64,000 nt of DNA from Gammaproteobacteria bacterium (GCA_018825305.1 JAHJEO010000003.1:117931-181930); one strand, 5' to 3'; shown: positions 25,470 to 34,978, counted from the stretch's first letter. Translations and numbers: made by a program. The notes: generated by a model not told the origin, from the sequence alone.

Positions 25470-27916
25470 AAAACTTTCGCGTCATCCATCGCCTGTCGCG
25501 TCGCGTCCGGCTGGTGGCACCGGCGCTGGTGAAACAGCCGGAGCGTTGCTACATCCTCGAAATCCTGCTGCGCAAGCATCCGGCGGTGGCGGATGTGCGG
25601 AGCGTGCCGGAGATCGGCTCGGTGACGCTGCATTACCGTTCCGCACAACTTGGCGAAGAGCGCCTGCTGGCCGTGGTCGATGCCGTGATCGGCAACATCG
25701 CCGCCGCGCCGCCGCCGCGCGCCAATGCCGCCGTCCCGCCAGCACCGAGTTTTTCCGGCGTTCCTGATGGCCCGGCGCAAGAGTGCAACGCCGCCGTCGA
25801 GGGCATGAGCTGCGCCTCCTGCGCGCTGCTGATCGAGATGAAGCTGCAGCGCGATCCGCGCGTCGAGTCGGCGGCGGTGAACTACGCGGCGCAGACGGTG
25901 ACGGTGAAGGGCCATCTTTCGCGCGAAGAACTTTTCGCCTCGGTGCAGCAGCTCGGCTACGAGGCGCGGCCGATGGATACGCTGGCGCAGCGCCGCCTGC
26001 TGGTCGAGCGCGAGAAGGCGCGACTGGAAACGGCGAAGAAACGCCTGCTGCAGGCTGCGTGGCTGACTGCGCCGGTGATGGTTTCCGGCATGCTGATGCA
26101 CCGCTCGCCGGCGCTGCGCCTGATGGAACTGGCGCTGTCGACCGTCGTCGTCTTCGGCAGCGGCGGCGATATTTTCAGGAAGGCCTGGGCGCTGGCAAAA
26201 CAGCGCGAGGCCAACATGGACACGCTGATCAGCATGGGTGCTGGCGCCGCCTACCTCTACAGCCTGCCGGGCGTGGCGCGCATGCACCACCACGTCTATT
26301 TCGAGTCGGCGGCGGCCATCGTGGCCTTCGTGCTCGGCGGCCGCTACATGGAAGAGCGCGCCAAGGGCAAGGCTTCCGAGGCGATCCGCAAACTGATCGA
26401 GTTGCAGCCCGAGACGGCGATCCGCGTCACCGCCGCCGGCGACGAGACCGTGGCCATCGACACGGTTGTGGTCGGTGACCGACTGCGCGTGCGCCCCGGC
26501 GACAAGGTGCCGAGCGACGGCGTGGTGGAAGAAGGCGCGTCCAGCCTCGACGAATCCATGCTCACCGGCGAATCGCTGCCCGTGGCCAAGGGCGTGGGCG
26601 ACGCGGTAATCGGCGGCTGCATCAACGGCAACGGCGCCTTCGTCATGCGGGTCACGGCCGTCGGTGGCGACACGGTGCTCTCGGGCATCGTCAAACTGGT
26701 CGATCATGCCCAGGGCGCCAAGCTGCCGGTGCAAAAGCTGGCCGACCGCATCTCGGCGCGCTTCGTCCCCGCCGTGGCCGGCATCGGCGCGCTGACGCTG
26801 GCCGGCTGGCTGATGGCCGGCCACCCGGCTTCGCGTGCCCTGGCGCATGCCGTTGCCGTGCTGCTGATCGCCTGTCCCTGTGCGCTGGGGCTGGCGACGC
26901 CGACGGCCATCATGGTCGGCACCGGCCAGGCGGCGCGCCGCGGCATCTACATCAGGAACGGCGAGGCGCTGGAAACCGCGGCGAAGCTCGATACGTTGGT
27001 ATTCGACAAGACCGGCACCATCACCGAGGGCAAGCCGGTGGTCACCGACTTCCTCGCGGTCGGCATGCGCGACGAGCAGGCCATGCTGGCTCTGGTCGCC
27101 GGCGTCGAGGCGCATTCCGAGCACTTCCTGGCCCGCGCCATCAACACCTGGTGCCGGGCGCGCGGCGTCCCGCCAGCGCCGACTTTTGACTTCGAGGCCT
27201 GGCCGGGGCGCGGTGTGCGCGCACGCCATGACGACGGCGAGATCCTCGTCGGCAATGCCGCGCTGCTCGCCGCCGCCGGTATCGACTGCAGCGCCCAGCA
27301 GGATCAGGCGCTGGCATGGGCCGAGCAGGGCAAGACGCCGGTGTTCGTCGCCATCGACGGTGCCATCGCGGCGCTGTTCGCCGTTGCCGACCGGCCGCGC
27401 GAAGGCGCGCGTGAGGCCATCGCGCTGCTGCACCGCCTGGGCCTCAAGACCGTGATGGCGACCGGCGACGTCGAGGCGGCGGCCAGACACATCGCGCGCG
27501 AGGTCGGCATCGACGAGGTGATCGCCCGCGCCACGCCGGCCGACAAGCTGGAGCTGATCCGCAAGCTTCAAACGCAAGGACACAAGGTCGGCATGATCGG
27601 CGACGGCATCAACGACGCGCCGGCGCTGGCGGCGGCCGACGTCGGCTTCGCCATCGGCGGCGGCGCCGACATCGCGGTCGAATCGGCCGACATCACGCTG
27701 GTTGGCGGCGACATCGCCCGTGTTGCCGGCGGCATCGACCTGTCGCGCCGTACCATGCAGATCATCCGCCAGAACCTTTTCTGGGCGCTCGGCTACAACG
27801 TCATCTCGATCCCCGTCGCCGCCGCCGGCCGCCTCAACCCGATGATCGCGGCGGCCGCGATGGCGATGAGTTCGGTGTCGGTGGTGACGAACTCCTTGCG
27901 GCTGCAGCGCAAGTAA
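25466..27916 (+). CDS. Heavy-metal (probably copper) P1B-type ATPase
   Basis: An 816-aa pump. An HMA2-like domain without CxxC (about 1-80) is followed by a Pro/Ala linker, an HMA domain with GMSCASC (Cys116, Cys119), the membrane metal site CPC (470-472), the phosphorylated Asp514 in DKTGT, and GDGIND. TGE is intact. The usual HP dipeptide of the nucleotide domain reads HF (His553-Phe554), an uncommon change. CPC plus Sco and Met-rich neighbours point to Cu(I) export for cuproenzyme assembly. The GTG start overlaps the previous stop. Confidence 0.92.
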   Translation: MKNFRVIHRLSRRVRLVAPALVKQPERCYILEILLRKHPAVADVRSVPEIGSVTLHYRSAQLGEERLLAVVDAVIGNIAAAPPPRANAAVPPAPSFSGVPDGPAQECNAAVEGMSCASCALLIEMKLQRDPRVESAAVNYAAQTVTVKGHLSREELFASVQQLGYEARPMDTLAQRRLLVEREKARLETAKKRLLQAAWLTAPVMVSGMLMHRSPALRLMELALSTVVVFGSGGDIFRKAWALAKQREANMDTLISMGAGAAYLYSLPGVARMHHHVYFESAAAIVAFVLGGRYMEERAKGKASEAIRKLIELQPETAIRVTAAGDETVAIDTVVVGDRLRVRPGDKVPSDGVVEEGASSLDESMLTGESLPVAKGVGDAVIGGCINGNGAFVMRVTAVGGDTVLSGIVKLVDHAQGAKLPVQKLADRISARFVPAVAGIGALTLAGWLMAGHPASRALAHAVAVLLIACPCALGLATPTAIMVGTGQAARRGIYIRNGEALETAAKLDTLVFDKTGTITEGKPVVTDFLAVGMRDEQAMLALVAGVEAHSEHFLARAINTWCRARGVPPAPTFDFEAWPGRGVRARHDDGEILVGNAALLAAAGIDCSAQQDQALAWAEQGKTPVFVAIDGAIAALFAVADRPREGAREAIALLHRLGLKTVMATGDVEAAARHIAREVGIDEVIARATPADKLELIRKLQTQGHKVGMIGDGINDAPALAAADVGFAIGGGADIAVESADITLVGGDIARVAGGIDLSRRTMQIIRQNLFWALGYNVISIPVAAAGRLNPMIAAAAMAMSSVSVVTNSLRLQRK
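25729..25755 (-). repeat. Dispersed 27-bp repeat in the ATPase linker
   Basis: Reverse copy with two or three differences. It encodes AVPPAPSFS between the two N-terminal domains of the P-ATPase. Confidence 0.7.
27163..27189 (-). repeat. Second dispersed 27-bp repeat in the ATPase gene
   Basis: Near-exact reverse copy encoding GVPPAPTFD in the nucleotide-binding domain of the P-ATPase. Confidence 0.75.
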
Positions 27917-28612
27917 TTGGATCACGCCCACCACCTCGCGGAGTTTTCCTACTGGGCCGCCTTCATGGTCGGCCTGCTCGGCAGCGGCCATTGCCTCGGC
28001 ATGTGCGGCGGGCTGGTGTCGGCCTTCTTCATGAAGCTGAAGGCGCGCGGGCCGTGGCCCTACCTGGCCTATCACCTGGCCCGTGTGTCGGTCTACGCGG
28101 CGATCGGGCTCGTCGCGGCGCTGCTCGGCACGGTGATCGTCGCCAGCGGCGGTGTTGGCCTGGCGCAGGGCGTGCTGCAGATCGTCGCCGGCGTGGTCAT
28201 CATCCTGCTCGGGCTGGACCTGCTCGGAGTTTCGCCGATCCGCAATACCCACGGTTTCGCGCCGGTGGCCTGGCTGCGACGGCAGTTTGCCGGCGCAACG
28301 CAGAAAGGCCCGGTGCTGGGCGCCATGATCGGCGGCGCCATCAACGGCCTGATGCCCTGCTCGATGACCATGGCGATGGCGGTGCAGGCCACCACCGCGC
28401 CGAGCCCGCCGCAGGGCATGCTGTTGATGCTGGCCTTCGGTGCCGGCACGCTGCCCTCGATGCTTTCGGCCTCCGTCCTCTTCGGCAAGCTGGGGCCGGC
28501 ATTGCGCGGCTGGCTGCTCAAGGGTGCCGCCCTGTTCGTGATAGCCCTGGGTGCGTCGACGCTGTGGCAAGGGGTTCGGTTCTACCTGGTGATGCACAAG
28601 CTGGTGGCGTGA
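27917..28612 (+). CDS. SafE/TauE-like (DsbD_2/UreH-type) membrane protein
   Basis: A 231-aa protein with about six membrane helices and the signature SGHCLGMCGG near residue 22, which provides two Cys in the first helix. A second conserved region, GLMPCSMTMAMA, lies near the middle. Such proteins are often encoded after the CcoI copper ATPase in cbb3 oxidase assembly operons. The TTG directly after the ATPase stop is the best start, since the next ATG would remove residues before the first helix. Confidence 0.8.
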   Translation: MDHAHHLAEFSYWAAFMVGLLGSGHCLGMCGGLVSAFFMKLKARGPWPYLAYHLARVSVYAAIGLVAALLGTVIVASGGVGLAQGVLQIVAGVVIILLGLDLLGVSPIRNTHGFAPVAWLRRQFAGATQKGPVLGAMIGGAINGLMPCSMTMAMAVQATTAPSPPQGMLLMLAFGAGTLPSMLSASVLFGKLGPALRGWLLKGAALFVIALGASTLWQGVRFYLVMHKLVA

Positions 28613-29376
28613 TGCGCACACTCTCCGTGATCCTCTTTGGCCTGACATGCCCGCCATTGCTCGCGGCCGACCTGCCGCCGGGCGACTGCGCCGCGCCGAA
28701 GGCGGCCACCGACCTGTCGCGCTGCGACTTCACGCGGCGATCGCTGGCAGGCGTCGACCTCTCCGGCGCGAAGCTGGCCGGCGCCAAGCTCGAGAGCACC
28801 AACCTGAAGAAGGCCAAGCTCGCCGGCGCCGACTTGCGCGAGGCCAACGCCAAGTGGGCCAACTTCACTGGCGCCACTCTGGACCGCGCCGACCTGCGCA
28901 ACGCCGACCTGTTCCACGCCATCTTCGACGAAGCCCGGCTCGAGGACGCGCAACTGCAGGGTGCCAACCTGTTCGGCGCCAACCTCATCAACAGCCGTGC
29001 CGCCAGGGCCGACTTTTCCGGCGCCTACCTCAAGGACATCCTGATGGAAGGCATCGACCTCACCGGCGCGTCGATCCGCAACTGCTATTCGTTCCGCGGC
29101 GTGTTCTCGGGCGCCAAGCTGGTCGGTGCCGACCTCTCCGGCGCCGACCTCACCGGCGCGGCCATGGATGACGTCGATTTCAGTGGCGCCAGGCTCAAGG
29201 GCACGCGCCTCGCCGGCGCCACGCTGCGCCATGCCCGATTCTTCAAGGCCGACCTCGATGGCGCCGAATTTGCCAATGCCGACGTCTGGGATGCCAACTT
29301 CGACCAGTCGCTCAATCGCGCCGCCTCGGTGCAGGAGGCGCTGAGCGAGCCCTTCGTGGTGCGCGAGCGGCGCTAG
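28612..29376 (+). CDS. Exported pentapeptide-repeat protein
   Basis: A 254-aa protein with a signal peptide (about 1-18) and over 25 tandem A(D/N/K)LxX pentapeptide repeats (about 38-240), which should form a right-handed beta-helix. Cysteines are few (GDCAAP, SRCDF). It overlaps the SafE-like gene (TGATG). The function is unknown; its place in the operon suggests a structural or docking role in the periplasm. Confidence 0.85.
   Translation: MRTLSVILFGLTCPPLLAADLPPGDCAAPKAATDLSRCDFTRRSLAGVDLSGAKLAGAKLESTNLKKAKLAGADLREANAKWANFTGATLDRADLRNADLFHAIFDEARLEDAQLQGANLFGANLINSRAARADFSGAYLKDILMEGIDLTGASIRNCYSFRGVFSGAKLVGADLSGADLTGAAMDDVDFSGARLKGTRLAGATLRHARFFKADLDGAEFANADVWDANFDQSLNRAASVQEALSEPFVVRERR
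28993..29019 (-). repeat. Possible dispersed 27-bp repeat in the pentapeptide gene
   Basis: Resembles the repeat in reverse orientation (GGCCGACTTTTCC end), but ADFSG is also a normal pentapeptide unit here, so the match may be by chance. Confidence 0.3.
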
Positions 29377-29393
29377 GCCGGGCCGGGCGGCGC

Positions 29394-29435
29394 TTGATTT
29401 CGCTCATGCCGCTGGCGGGTGCAGGCGCCTAGAAT
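29394..29435 (+). promoter_or_regulatory. Weak FNR-like site plus -10 before norE
   Basis: TTGAT-TTCG-CTCAT has one good half-site. A -10-like TAGAAT (29430-29435) stands at about the class II distance. The predicted transcription start then coincides with the norE ATG, so the mRNA could be leaderless. Confidence 0.35.
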
Positions 29436-29441
29436 TGCCCG

Positions 29442-30032
29442 ATGTCCGCGACCGCCGCCATCGATGTTTCGACCGCTACAGGCCGCATTCCCGGCAACAA
29501 TGGCATCTGGGTCGGCATCTTCTGCGTGCTGGTCGAGTTCTTGCTGCTGTTCGGCGTCTATTTCATCGCCAAGGCCCATTATCCCGAGGCCTTCCGCACC
29601 GGGCCGGACAAGCTCGCCACCGTCGCCGGCACGACCATCACCTTCCTGCTGCTGACCAGCGGCTACTGCATGGTCAAGGCCGTGGCTGCGATACGCAGGG
29701 ACAGAAGGCGGGCGACGCTGGCCTGGGTGGTCGGTGCGATGCTGCTCGGCCTCGGCTACCCGCTGGTGAAATTCTTCGAGATCCGCTGGAACATGGCTCA
29801 CGGCATCGACGGCGAAACCGGCATCTTCTACACGACCTACTACTACCTGACGCTCAACCACCTGGTGCATGTGAGCTGGGGCATCCTCGGCCTGGGCTGG
29901 GTCGCGGTGCGCACCGGGCTGGGCGTCTATTCGGCCGATGACTACAGCGGGCTCGAGGCCGCAGCCGTCTACTGGCACACCACCGACGTGATCTGGCTGG
30001 TGATCTTTCCCTTCTTCTACGTGCTGCGGTGA
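29442..30032 (+). CDS. norE: Cytochrome c oxidase subunit III-like protein NorE
   Basis: A 196-aa protein with five membrane helices and the heme-copper oxidase subunit III pattern (FEIRWN, TLNHLVHVSWGILGLGW, YWHTTDVIW). The five-helix form is typical of NorE, an accessory to nitric oxide reductase. No Shine-Dalgarno is seen before the ATG. It overlaps the next gene by 4 bp. No norB/norC is present in the window, so the partner enzyme is elsewhere. Confidence 0.82.
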   Translation: MSATAAIDVSTATGRIPGNNGIWVGIFCVLVEFLLLFGVYFIAKAHYPEAFRTGPDKLATVAGTTITFLLLTSGYCMVKAVAAIRRDRRRATLAWVVGAMLLGLGYPLVKFFEIRWNMAHGIDGETGIFYTTYYYLTLNHLVHVSWGILGLGWVAVRTGLGVYSADDYSGLEAAAVYWHTTDVIWLVIFPFFYVLR

Positions 30033-30328
30033 AGGCCTTCGTCATCACCAACGCGGAACGCATCTGGCTGCTGCTGCTCGCGCTGACCGCGGCCGGCGCC
30101 TGGCTTGGCGAAACTGGCGAGCGCGGCTGGGCGCTGACGCTGACCGTGGCGTGCCTCATAGCATTCAAGGGACGGCTGGTGATCGACCACTACATGGAGA
30201 TGCGCGACGCCAGCCCCACCATCCGCCGCCTGCTCTACGCCTTCGTCGTGGTCGTGGCGGTGCTGGTACTGCTGAGCCATCGCTTCGGCGACGTGCTGGC
30301 ACGCGCCACGGCGCAACTCATCGCCTGA
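30029..30328 (+). CDS. norF: NorF-like / cytochrome oxidase subunit IV-like small membrane protein
   Basis: A 99-aa protein with three membrane helices and the motif KGRLVIDHYMEMR typical of NorF and prokaryotic COX4 proteins. It overlaps norE (GTGA) and is likely its partner. It ends the plus-strand cluster that starts near 19.3 kb; the next gene is convergent. Confidence 0.78.
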   Translation: MKAFVITNAERIWLLLLALTAAGAWLGETGERGWALTLTVACLIAFKGRLVIDHYMEMRDASPTIRRLLYAFVVVVAVLVLLSHRFGDVLARATAQLIA

Positions 30329-30342
30329 GCGGCCGGCGCAGA

Positions 30343-31074
30343 CTACTTGTGCGGCGCGAGTCGCGCCAGGACGGTCGCCGTCGCGGCGTCGTAGAACAGC
30401 ACCTCGTCCAGCACGCCGACCAGGTAGCGCTTCTTCAGCGTGAAATCGACGGGCTTCGCCGAGGTGGCTTTCCAGAAAGTGGTGCTGTCGGAGAGGCAGT
30501 TCGCCGTCAGGTGGCCGCGCAGGGCCATGCGCAGGTCGCCGCGCAGCAGGCGCTCGGCCTCGGCCGCCGGCAGGTCGATGTCGGCGACGAAGCCGGCGTC
30601 GTCGTCCGCGGCGCGCGGGTAGAAATCGTAGGGATTGTCGAAGGCGAAGAAATAGTCGGTGCGCCACTGCACCTTGAAGTCCTGCGGCGTGCCGATCTTG
30701 TCCTCGGCGCGGTAGCCGCCGCGCTCTTCCGCAACCGAGCCGAGCGGCAGGTACTTGAATACGTAGTAGTCGCCACCCGAGATTGCATCCTGCGGATGCC
30801 AGTTCCAGCCCTCGGTCAGCTGGTTGAAGCTCATGCGGTAGAGCACGTGCAGGCGGCCCGCCGCGGGGTCGAAACTGGCGTCGAGCGTGGCGCCTTCGCT
30901 TAGCGCGACCGGCAGCGCCACGGCGTCCGCGCCGCCGCAACGCGCGGCCTCGGGCAGCGCGGCCCGCCGGGCATACTCAAGCGCCACATCCTGCAGTGGC
31001 GGCAGGGCTTCGCCGGCGGCGAGGCCGGCGAGCGGCGCCGTTCCAAGCAGCAGCACGAGCAGTGCGCGCTTCAT
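30343..31074 (-). CDS. Exported protein of unknown function
   Basis: A 243-aa protein with a signal peptide (about 1-20), predicted mainly beta-rich with many aromatic residues (GWNWHPQDAISGGDYYVFKYLP, DYFFAFDNPYDFYPR). No catalytic motif, heme site or membrane helix is seen after the signal. It is 13 bp downstream of the DUF2249 gene and may share its FNR-controlled transcript. Confidence 0.6.
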   Translation of the reverse strand: MKRALLVLLLGTAPLAGLAAGEALPPLQDVALEYARRAALPEAARCGGADAVALPVALSEGATLDASFDPAAGRLHVLYRMSFNQLTEGWNWHPQDAISGGDYYVFKYLPLGSVAEERGGYRAEDKIGTPQDFKVQWRTDYFFAFDNPYDFYPRAADDDAGFVADIDLPAAEAERLLRGDLRMALRGHLTANCLSDSTTFWKATSAKPVDFTLKKRYLVGVLDEVLFYDAATATVLARLAPHK

Positions 31075-31087
31075 GGCGAAACAGGTT

Positions 31088-31351
31088 TCAGCGCTTGACG
31101 AAATCGATGATGACGCCGGCGGCTTCGCGCTGGCGATAGGCGATTTCGACGCCTTCGCCGTAGCGGGCCTGCATCTGCTGCAGCAGCGGAATCGGATCGT
31201 GGTCGTTCACGAAGCGCATGGTCTCGCCCGGGTTGAGGGCGTCGAGCGCGCCGAAAATGGCGGCGTGGCGGAAGCGCTTGGCGATGCAGCGGGCGTCGAA
31301 GGGATAGACGGCTTCGGCCGTGGTGTGGTTACAGACGTGGATGGTGGTCAT
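31088..31351 (-). CDS. DUF2249-family small protein
   Basis: An 87-aa cytoplasmic protein with the DUF2249 pattern (EAVYPFDARCIAKRFRHAAIFGALDALNPGETMRFVNDHDPIPLLQQM). Members are frequent near nnrS and N-oxide respiration genes, but their function is not settled. Conserved Cys and several His could bind metal. An FNR-type promoter is centred about 68 bp upstream. Confidence 0.85.
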   Translation of the reverse strand: MTTIHVCNHTTAEAVYPFDARCIAKRFRHAAIFGALDALNPGETMRFVNDHDPIPLLQQMQARYGEGVEIAYRQREAAGVIIDFVKR

Positions 31352-31384
31352 GGCGTGTCTCGGTTGGGGATGATCAGGCCCCGG

Positions 31385-31426
31385 ATCATAGTTGACGCCG
31401 CTTGTCGGGTAATTGACCTGGATCAG
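31385..31426 (-). promoter_or_regulatory. FNR/Dnr class II promoter for the DUF2249 gene
   Basis: On the minus strand, CTGATCCAGGTCAA (31413-31426) fits the FNR/Dnr dyad, and TATGAT (31385-31390) is a good -10, with centres 32 bp apart as in class II FNR promoters. The box lies just before and partly within the end of the upstream kinase gene. Confidence 0.75.
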
Positions 31427-33210
31427 GTCGGCGTGCCGCCAGCGCCGGGTTTTTGGGCGAGCGCCGCGGACAGGGCGGCACGCAACTGCGCCGGCTTGAT
31501 GGGCTTGTGCAGCAGGATGAGGTTCGCCGCCGTGGCGGCCTGCAAGGCGGCCCGGCTGGTGTCGCCGGTGACGAGGATCGCCGGCAGGCGGCTGCCGAAG
31601 CGCTGGCGCAGCGCGACGATGGCGTCGATGCCGTTGCCCGGCCCCGGCAGGCCCATGTCCGAGACAACAGCATCGATGGCGGCCGGGCCGGCGTCGACCT
31701 GTTCCAGGGCATCGACGACCGAACCGGCCGCAGTCACGGTGCACCCCCAGCCCTGCAGCAGGCTGGTCAGGCCGGAGCGGATGGCCTCGTCGTCGTCGAT
31801 GGCGAGCACCCGGCGGCCGGCGAGGCTGGCCGCCATGGCGATGTCTTCCGCTTCGGGTGCTGCTGCGGCTGCCGCGTCGGTGGCGGCGGCGAGCGGTACC
31901 GCGACCGCAAAGCAGGAGCCGCGACCCAACTCTGAACGCAGCGACAGCGGATGGTCGAGCAGGTGCGCGAGGCGCTGGACGATGGCCAGGCCGAGGCCGA
32001 GGCCCTGCTTGCGGTCGCGGGCCTGGTTGCCGGCCTGGAAGAACTCGGCGAAGACCGCTGCATGCTGGTTGGCCGCGATGCCGATGCCGGTGTCGGCCAC
32101 CGCGATGACGAGCCGCCCCTGACGCCGGCGGCAGCCGATCAGGACGCCGCCTTCTTGCGTATAGCGAATGGCGTTGCCGAGCAGGTTGCGCAGCACCTGG
32201 CCCAGCAGCACCGGATCGCTGACGATGGTCGCCGCACACGGCCGCACCCGCAGGCGCAAGCCCTTCTGCTCGGCGAGCGGCATGAATTCGCGCGCCATGT
32301 CATCGAGTAGGGCCTGCACCGGGATCGGCCGCCGATCGGCCCTGACCACGTTGGCGTCGAGCTTGGAAATGTCGAGCAGGGCGTCGAGCAGCGCGTTCAT
32401 CGCCTCGGCCGATTGCCGGGCGTTGTCGAGCAGCGCGCTGTCGCCGCGGCCGGCCGCCTGCAGTTCGTTCTGCAGCAGCTCGTGAAAGATCGACAATGCC
32501 TGCATCGGCTGGCGCAGGTCGTGGCTGGCCGCCGCCAGGAAGCGCGCCTTGGCCTGGACGGCCTGCTCCGCCGCGTCGCGCTGCACCTTGAGCTCCCGGG
32601 CCAGCGCCTCGTTGCGGAAACGCAGCTGCTGGGCCTCGATGAATGTCTGGTTGCGCTTGTGGCTCTGCCATAGCGTCATCGGCACGAATATCGTCAGCAT
32701 CAGAGCCAGCACCCGATGCAGGCGGTCGCCGATGCTGAGCAGCCAGATGATCGCCGGGGTCAGCGAAATCAGGATGAAGGCGCAAGACGGCGGCGTGTAG
32801 GAAAACCCCTCCGAGGCGTTGGCCGCCGCCGCGACGGTGATGACCGTCAGGATGAAGAACTGGAGCTCGACGGGCAGGTGCCAGAGCATGGCCGCATTGG
32901 CGCTGCCCCAGCACAGGCCGGACAGTGCGCCGGCGATGGTCTGGCCGCGACCCCACGCCTCGGTGCTGCGGCTGGCCGGCGCACGGTGGTATTGGCGGAT
33001 CAGCCACATCCGTACCAGGGTCACGCCATAGAGGGAAAGCAGGGCCGGCTGCCAGGTCCATGCCGGAATGCCTTTATGGACGACGAAGACGATCAGGCTG
33101 AGGACGATGGCCCCCGCCAGGTTCTGGTCGCCGGTCTCCTTGAAAAAGGCCCGGATCTGCTCGGCCCGGACAGCGGTCCGCTCGTCTGCGGATGTGAATT
33201 CGGTGGACAT
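31423..33210 (-). CDS. Hybrid sensor histidine kinase with C-terminal receiver
   Basis: A 595-aa protein. The N-terminal membrane region has about six helices (30-185), followed by a coiled linker, HisKA with H-box ASHDLRQPMQAL, HATPase (NAIRYT, DTGIGI, GLGLGLAI) and a receiver domain (about 470-585) with Asp in SDMGLPG and Lys in LHKPIKP. The sensory input is not recognisable. It is next to nnrS, so it may sense a nitrogen oxide or respiratory state (inference). Confidence 0.88.
   Translation of the reverse strand: MSTEFTSADERTAVRAEQIRAFFKETGDQNLAGAIVLSLIVFVVHKGIPAWTWQPALLSLYGVTLVRMWLIRQYHRAPASRSTEAWGRGQTIAGALSGLCWGSANAAMLWHLPVELQFFILTVITVAAAANASEGFSYTPPSCAFILISLTPAIIWLLSIGDRLHRVLALMLTIFVPMTLWQSHKRNQTFIEAQQLRFRNEALARELKVQRDAAEQAVQAKARFLAAASHDLRQPMQALSIFHELLQNELQAAGRGDSALLDNARQSAEAMNALLDALLDISKLDANVVRADRRPIPVQALLDDMAREFMPLAEQKGLRLRVRPCAATIVSDPVLLGQVLRNLLGNAIRYTQEGGVLIGCRRRQGRLVIAVADTGIGIAANQHAAVFAEFFQAGNQARDRKQGLGLGLAIVQRLAHLLDHPLSLRSELGRGSCFAVAVPLAAATDAAAAAAPEAEDIAMAASLAGRRVLAIDDDEAIRSGLTSLLQGWGCTVTAAGSVVDALEQVDAGPAAIDAVVSDMGLPGPGNGIDAIVALRQRFGSRLPAILVTGDTSRAALQAATAANLILLHKPIKPAQLRAALSAALAQKPGAGGTPT
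31429..31455 (-). repeat. Dispersed 27-bp repeat at the kinase C-terminus
   Basis: Reverse copy with several differences. It forms the last codons of the kinase gene (PGAGGTPT) next to the FNR box. Confidence 0.55.
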
Positions 33211-33279
33211 GGTGCGCTATGGTGCGTCCGGATGAAGGAATCCTGGCGTGAATTCTCGCCGATATCGCGCTCGCCCGCT

Positions 33280-34443
33280 TCAGTGTTCCTTGCCGTCTAC
33301 GCGCGGCTGCAGCAGCCAGGGAATGGTGCGGCCCGCAATCAGCCCGAAGCCGGCCAGCCAGCAGGTCGCCGTCAGGTGCATCCACATCGGATAGGCGCCA
33401 GGCAGCAGTTGCGGCGCGACGACGCGCGCGACGAAGCCGCCCAGCATCAACCACAGCACGGTCTTGTCGAGCGCGTCGAAAGCCACCTTGCGCCCGGTGT
33501 GGCCCTTGGTGATGCGGATCAGCATGGCCGGCACGATCAGCCCCATGGCGCCGACGGTGAAGACGTGCGCCGTCAGGCTGCCGACCCAGTGCGCTTCGCG
33601 CACCTGGCCGTAGGCCTCCAGCAACAGTTGCGCGATGATGGCGAGATAGCCCAGGTACATGATGCCGATGCCGAGGCGCGGCAGCGCCCGCTGCGGCTGC
33701 CACAGCAGCCAGCGCGCCAGCAGCAGCAGGGCCAGCAGCAGGGCTGCCGCCGCCGCCAGCGGCCGCGGCAGCAGATGGCCGAAAGCCAGCAGCAGGGCCA
33801 GCCCCTTGATGCCATGGTCGAGCGGCGCGATGCGCGGCAGCACCACCTGGAACATGCCCTTCATGAATTGCGTCAGGGTGCGTTCGAGCATCAGCAGGAA
33901 GGCGAGGCGGAACAGTGCCAGCACCATGCCCCAGCCGGCCGCGAAATGGTCGGGCGAAAGCAGCAGCCACTTGGCCGGCAGGAACAGCGGCAGCGCCAGC
34001 AGGAAGTAGAAATTGTCGCGGTAGTTGTCCTTTTCGCGGTGCTGGATCAGCGTGCGCAGCAGCAGGACGACGATGGCGGCGAGGAACAGGAATTGCGAAG
34101 CCGCCAGCAGCGCCGCCGGCCAGGCGCCGCCGAAAGCCATGCCGATGCGCTCGAACAGCCAGGCGGCGGCGAGGAAGACCAGCGTGCCACCGTGGTAGCC
34201 GCGAATCCCGACCCAGTTCTTGGTCGAGGTCAGCAGGAAGCCGCCGAGCACCGCCCAGCCGAAGCCGAAGAACATTTCGTGGGCGTGCCACTGCAGCGGT
34301 GGCACGGGAAAACTCGGCGCTGGCGCCACGGCGCCGGTGAACATCAGCGCCCAGAGCAGGGGCAGCGTCGCGCCGGCAATGGCCGCAAGCGCAAAGAAGG
34401 GACGGAAACCGACGAGCCAGAACGGGTGGGTGGAGAAACGCAT
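33280..34443 (-). CDS. nnrS: Heme/copper membrane protein NnrS
   Basis: A 387-aa protein with 12 membrane helices and NnrS signatures (HPFWLVGFRPFF, WHAHEMFFGF, HVFTVGAMGLIVPAMLIRITKGHTGR). NnrS proteins bind heme and copper, and help cells tolerate NO during denitrification. It sits between the MarR regulator and the hybrid kinase on the same strand. Confidence 0.95.
   Translation of the reverse strand: MRFSTHPFWLVGFRPFFALAAIAGATLPLLWALMFTGAVAPAPSFPVPPLQWHAHEMFFGFGWAVLGGFLLTSTKNWVGIRGYHGGTLVFLAAAWLFERIGMAFGGAWPAALLAASQFLFLAAIVVLLLRTLIQHREKDNYRDNFYFLLALPLFLPAKWLLLSPDHFAAGWGMVLALFRLAFLLMLERTLTQFMKGMFQVVLPRIAPLDHGIKGLALLLAFGHLLPRPLAAAAALLLALLLLARWLLWQPQRALPRLGIGIMYLGYLAIIAQLLLEAYGQVREAHWVGSLTAHVFTVGAMGLIVPAMLIRITKGHTGRKVAFDALDKTVLWLMLGGFVARVVAPQLLPGAYPMWMHLTATCWLAGFGLIAGRTIPWLLQPRVDGKEH
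34308..34333 (+). repeat. Dispersed repeat in nnrS
   Basis: Forward copy lacking one A and with CCAC for GGAC. It encodes APAPSFP on the nnrS strand, in a periplasmic loop. Confidence 0.55.
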
Positions 34444-34525
34444 GGCGATGACCTTCAGGCGCGCGTTGCGGCAGTGTTGCCGGCGCCGGCCGCCGGGCGG
34501 ACGGGCGAAGTGTTTCGACAGGTGT

Positions 34526-34978
34526 TCATTGCGGTGGTTGCTCCGTTCGGTTCGGGTTTTCGGCTCGCGCCAATTGTGCCTTGCCCGGCACCGCGAACAG
34601 GCCTTCGATGCGCATCAGTTCGTCGCGGTGCTGGCTGGCCAGGCGCTCGACGGTCCGCTCGCCCTTGCGGGTGAGGTGCACCTCCACCTCGCGCCCGTCG
34701 GAACGGCCGGGACGGCGCTCGACCAGGCCGAGCTTCTCGCAGCGCGACACCAGCGCCACCACGCCGTGGTGCTGCGCCAGCAGGCGCTCGGCCAGCTCGG
34801 TGATCGTCGCCCATTCACGCCCGGCGAAGCCGGCGATGTGCAGCATCAGCAGATACTGCAGATTGGTGACGCCGTGGCGACGCGTCAAGTCCTCGCTCCA
34901 GCGCTGAAAGCGGCGTAGCTGATGGCGAAAGGCGGAAAGCGTCTCGAATTCCTGCTTGGCGAGTGGCGCAGCTCTCAT
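34526..34978 (-). CDS. MarR-family transcriptional regulator
   Basis: A 150-aa winged-helix protein with the MarR pattern TELAERLLAQHHGVVALVSRCEKLGLVERRPGRSDGREVEVHLTRKG. The start at 34978 gives a normal length; an upstream frame adds only unconserved residues. It is divergent from the DsrC-like gene, and the spacer has a 13-bp palindrome, its likely operator. nnrS follows downstream, so it may regulate nnrS and the DsrC-like gene. Confidence 0.88.
   Translation of the reverse strand: MRAAPLAKQEFETLSAFRHQLRRFQRWSEDLTRRHGVTNLQYLLMLHIAGFAGREWATITELAERLLAQHHGVVALVSRCEKLGLVERRPGRSDGREVEVHLTRKGERTVERLASQHRDELMRIEGLFAVPGKAQLARAENPNRTEQPPQ

Noticed and set aside
25406-28657. 1083-aa minus-strand frame opposite the P-ATPase
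   Set aside because: It is the GC-rich shadow of the ATPase and SafE-like genes, full of His, Arg and Gln, with no domain pattern.
32716-34674. 652-aa plus-strand frame opposite nnrS and the hybrid kinase
   Set aside because: Gln/Arg-rich shadow; the minus strand carries recognisable NnrS and kinase motifs.
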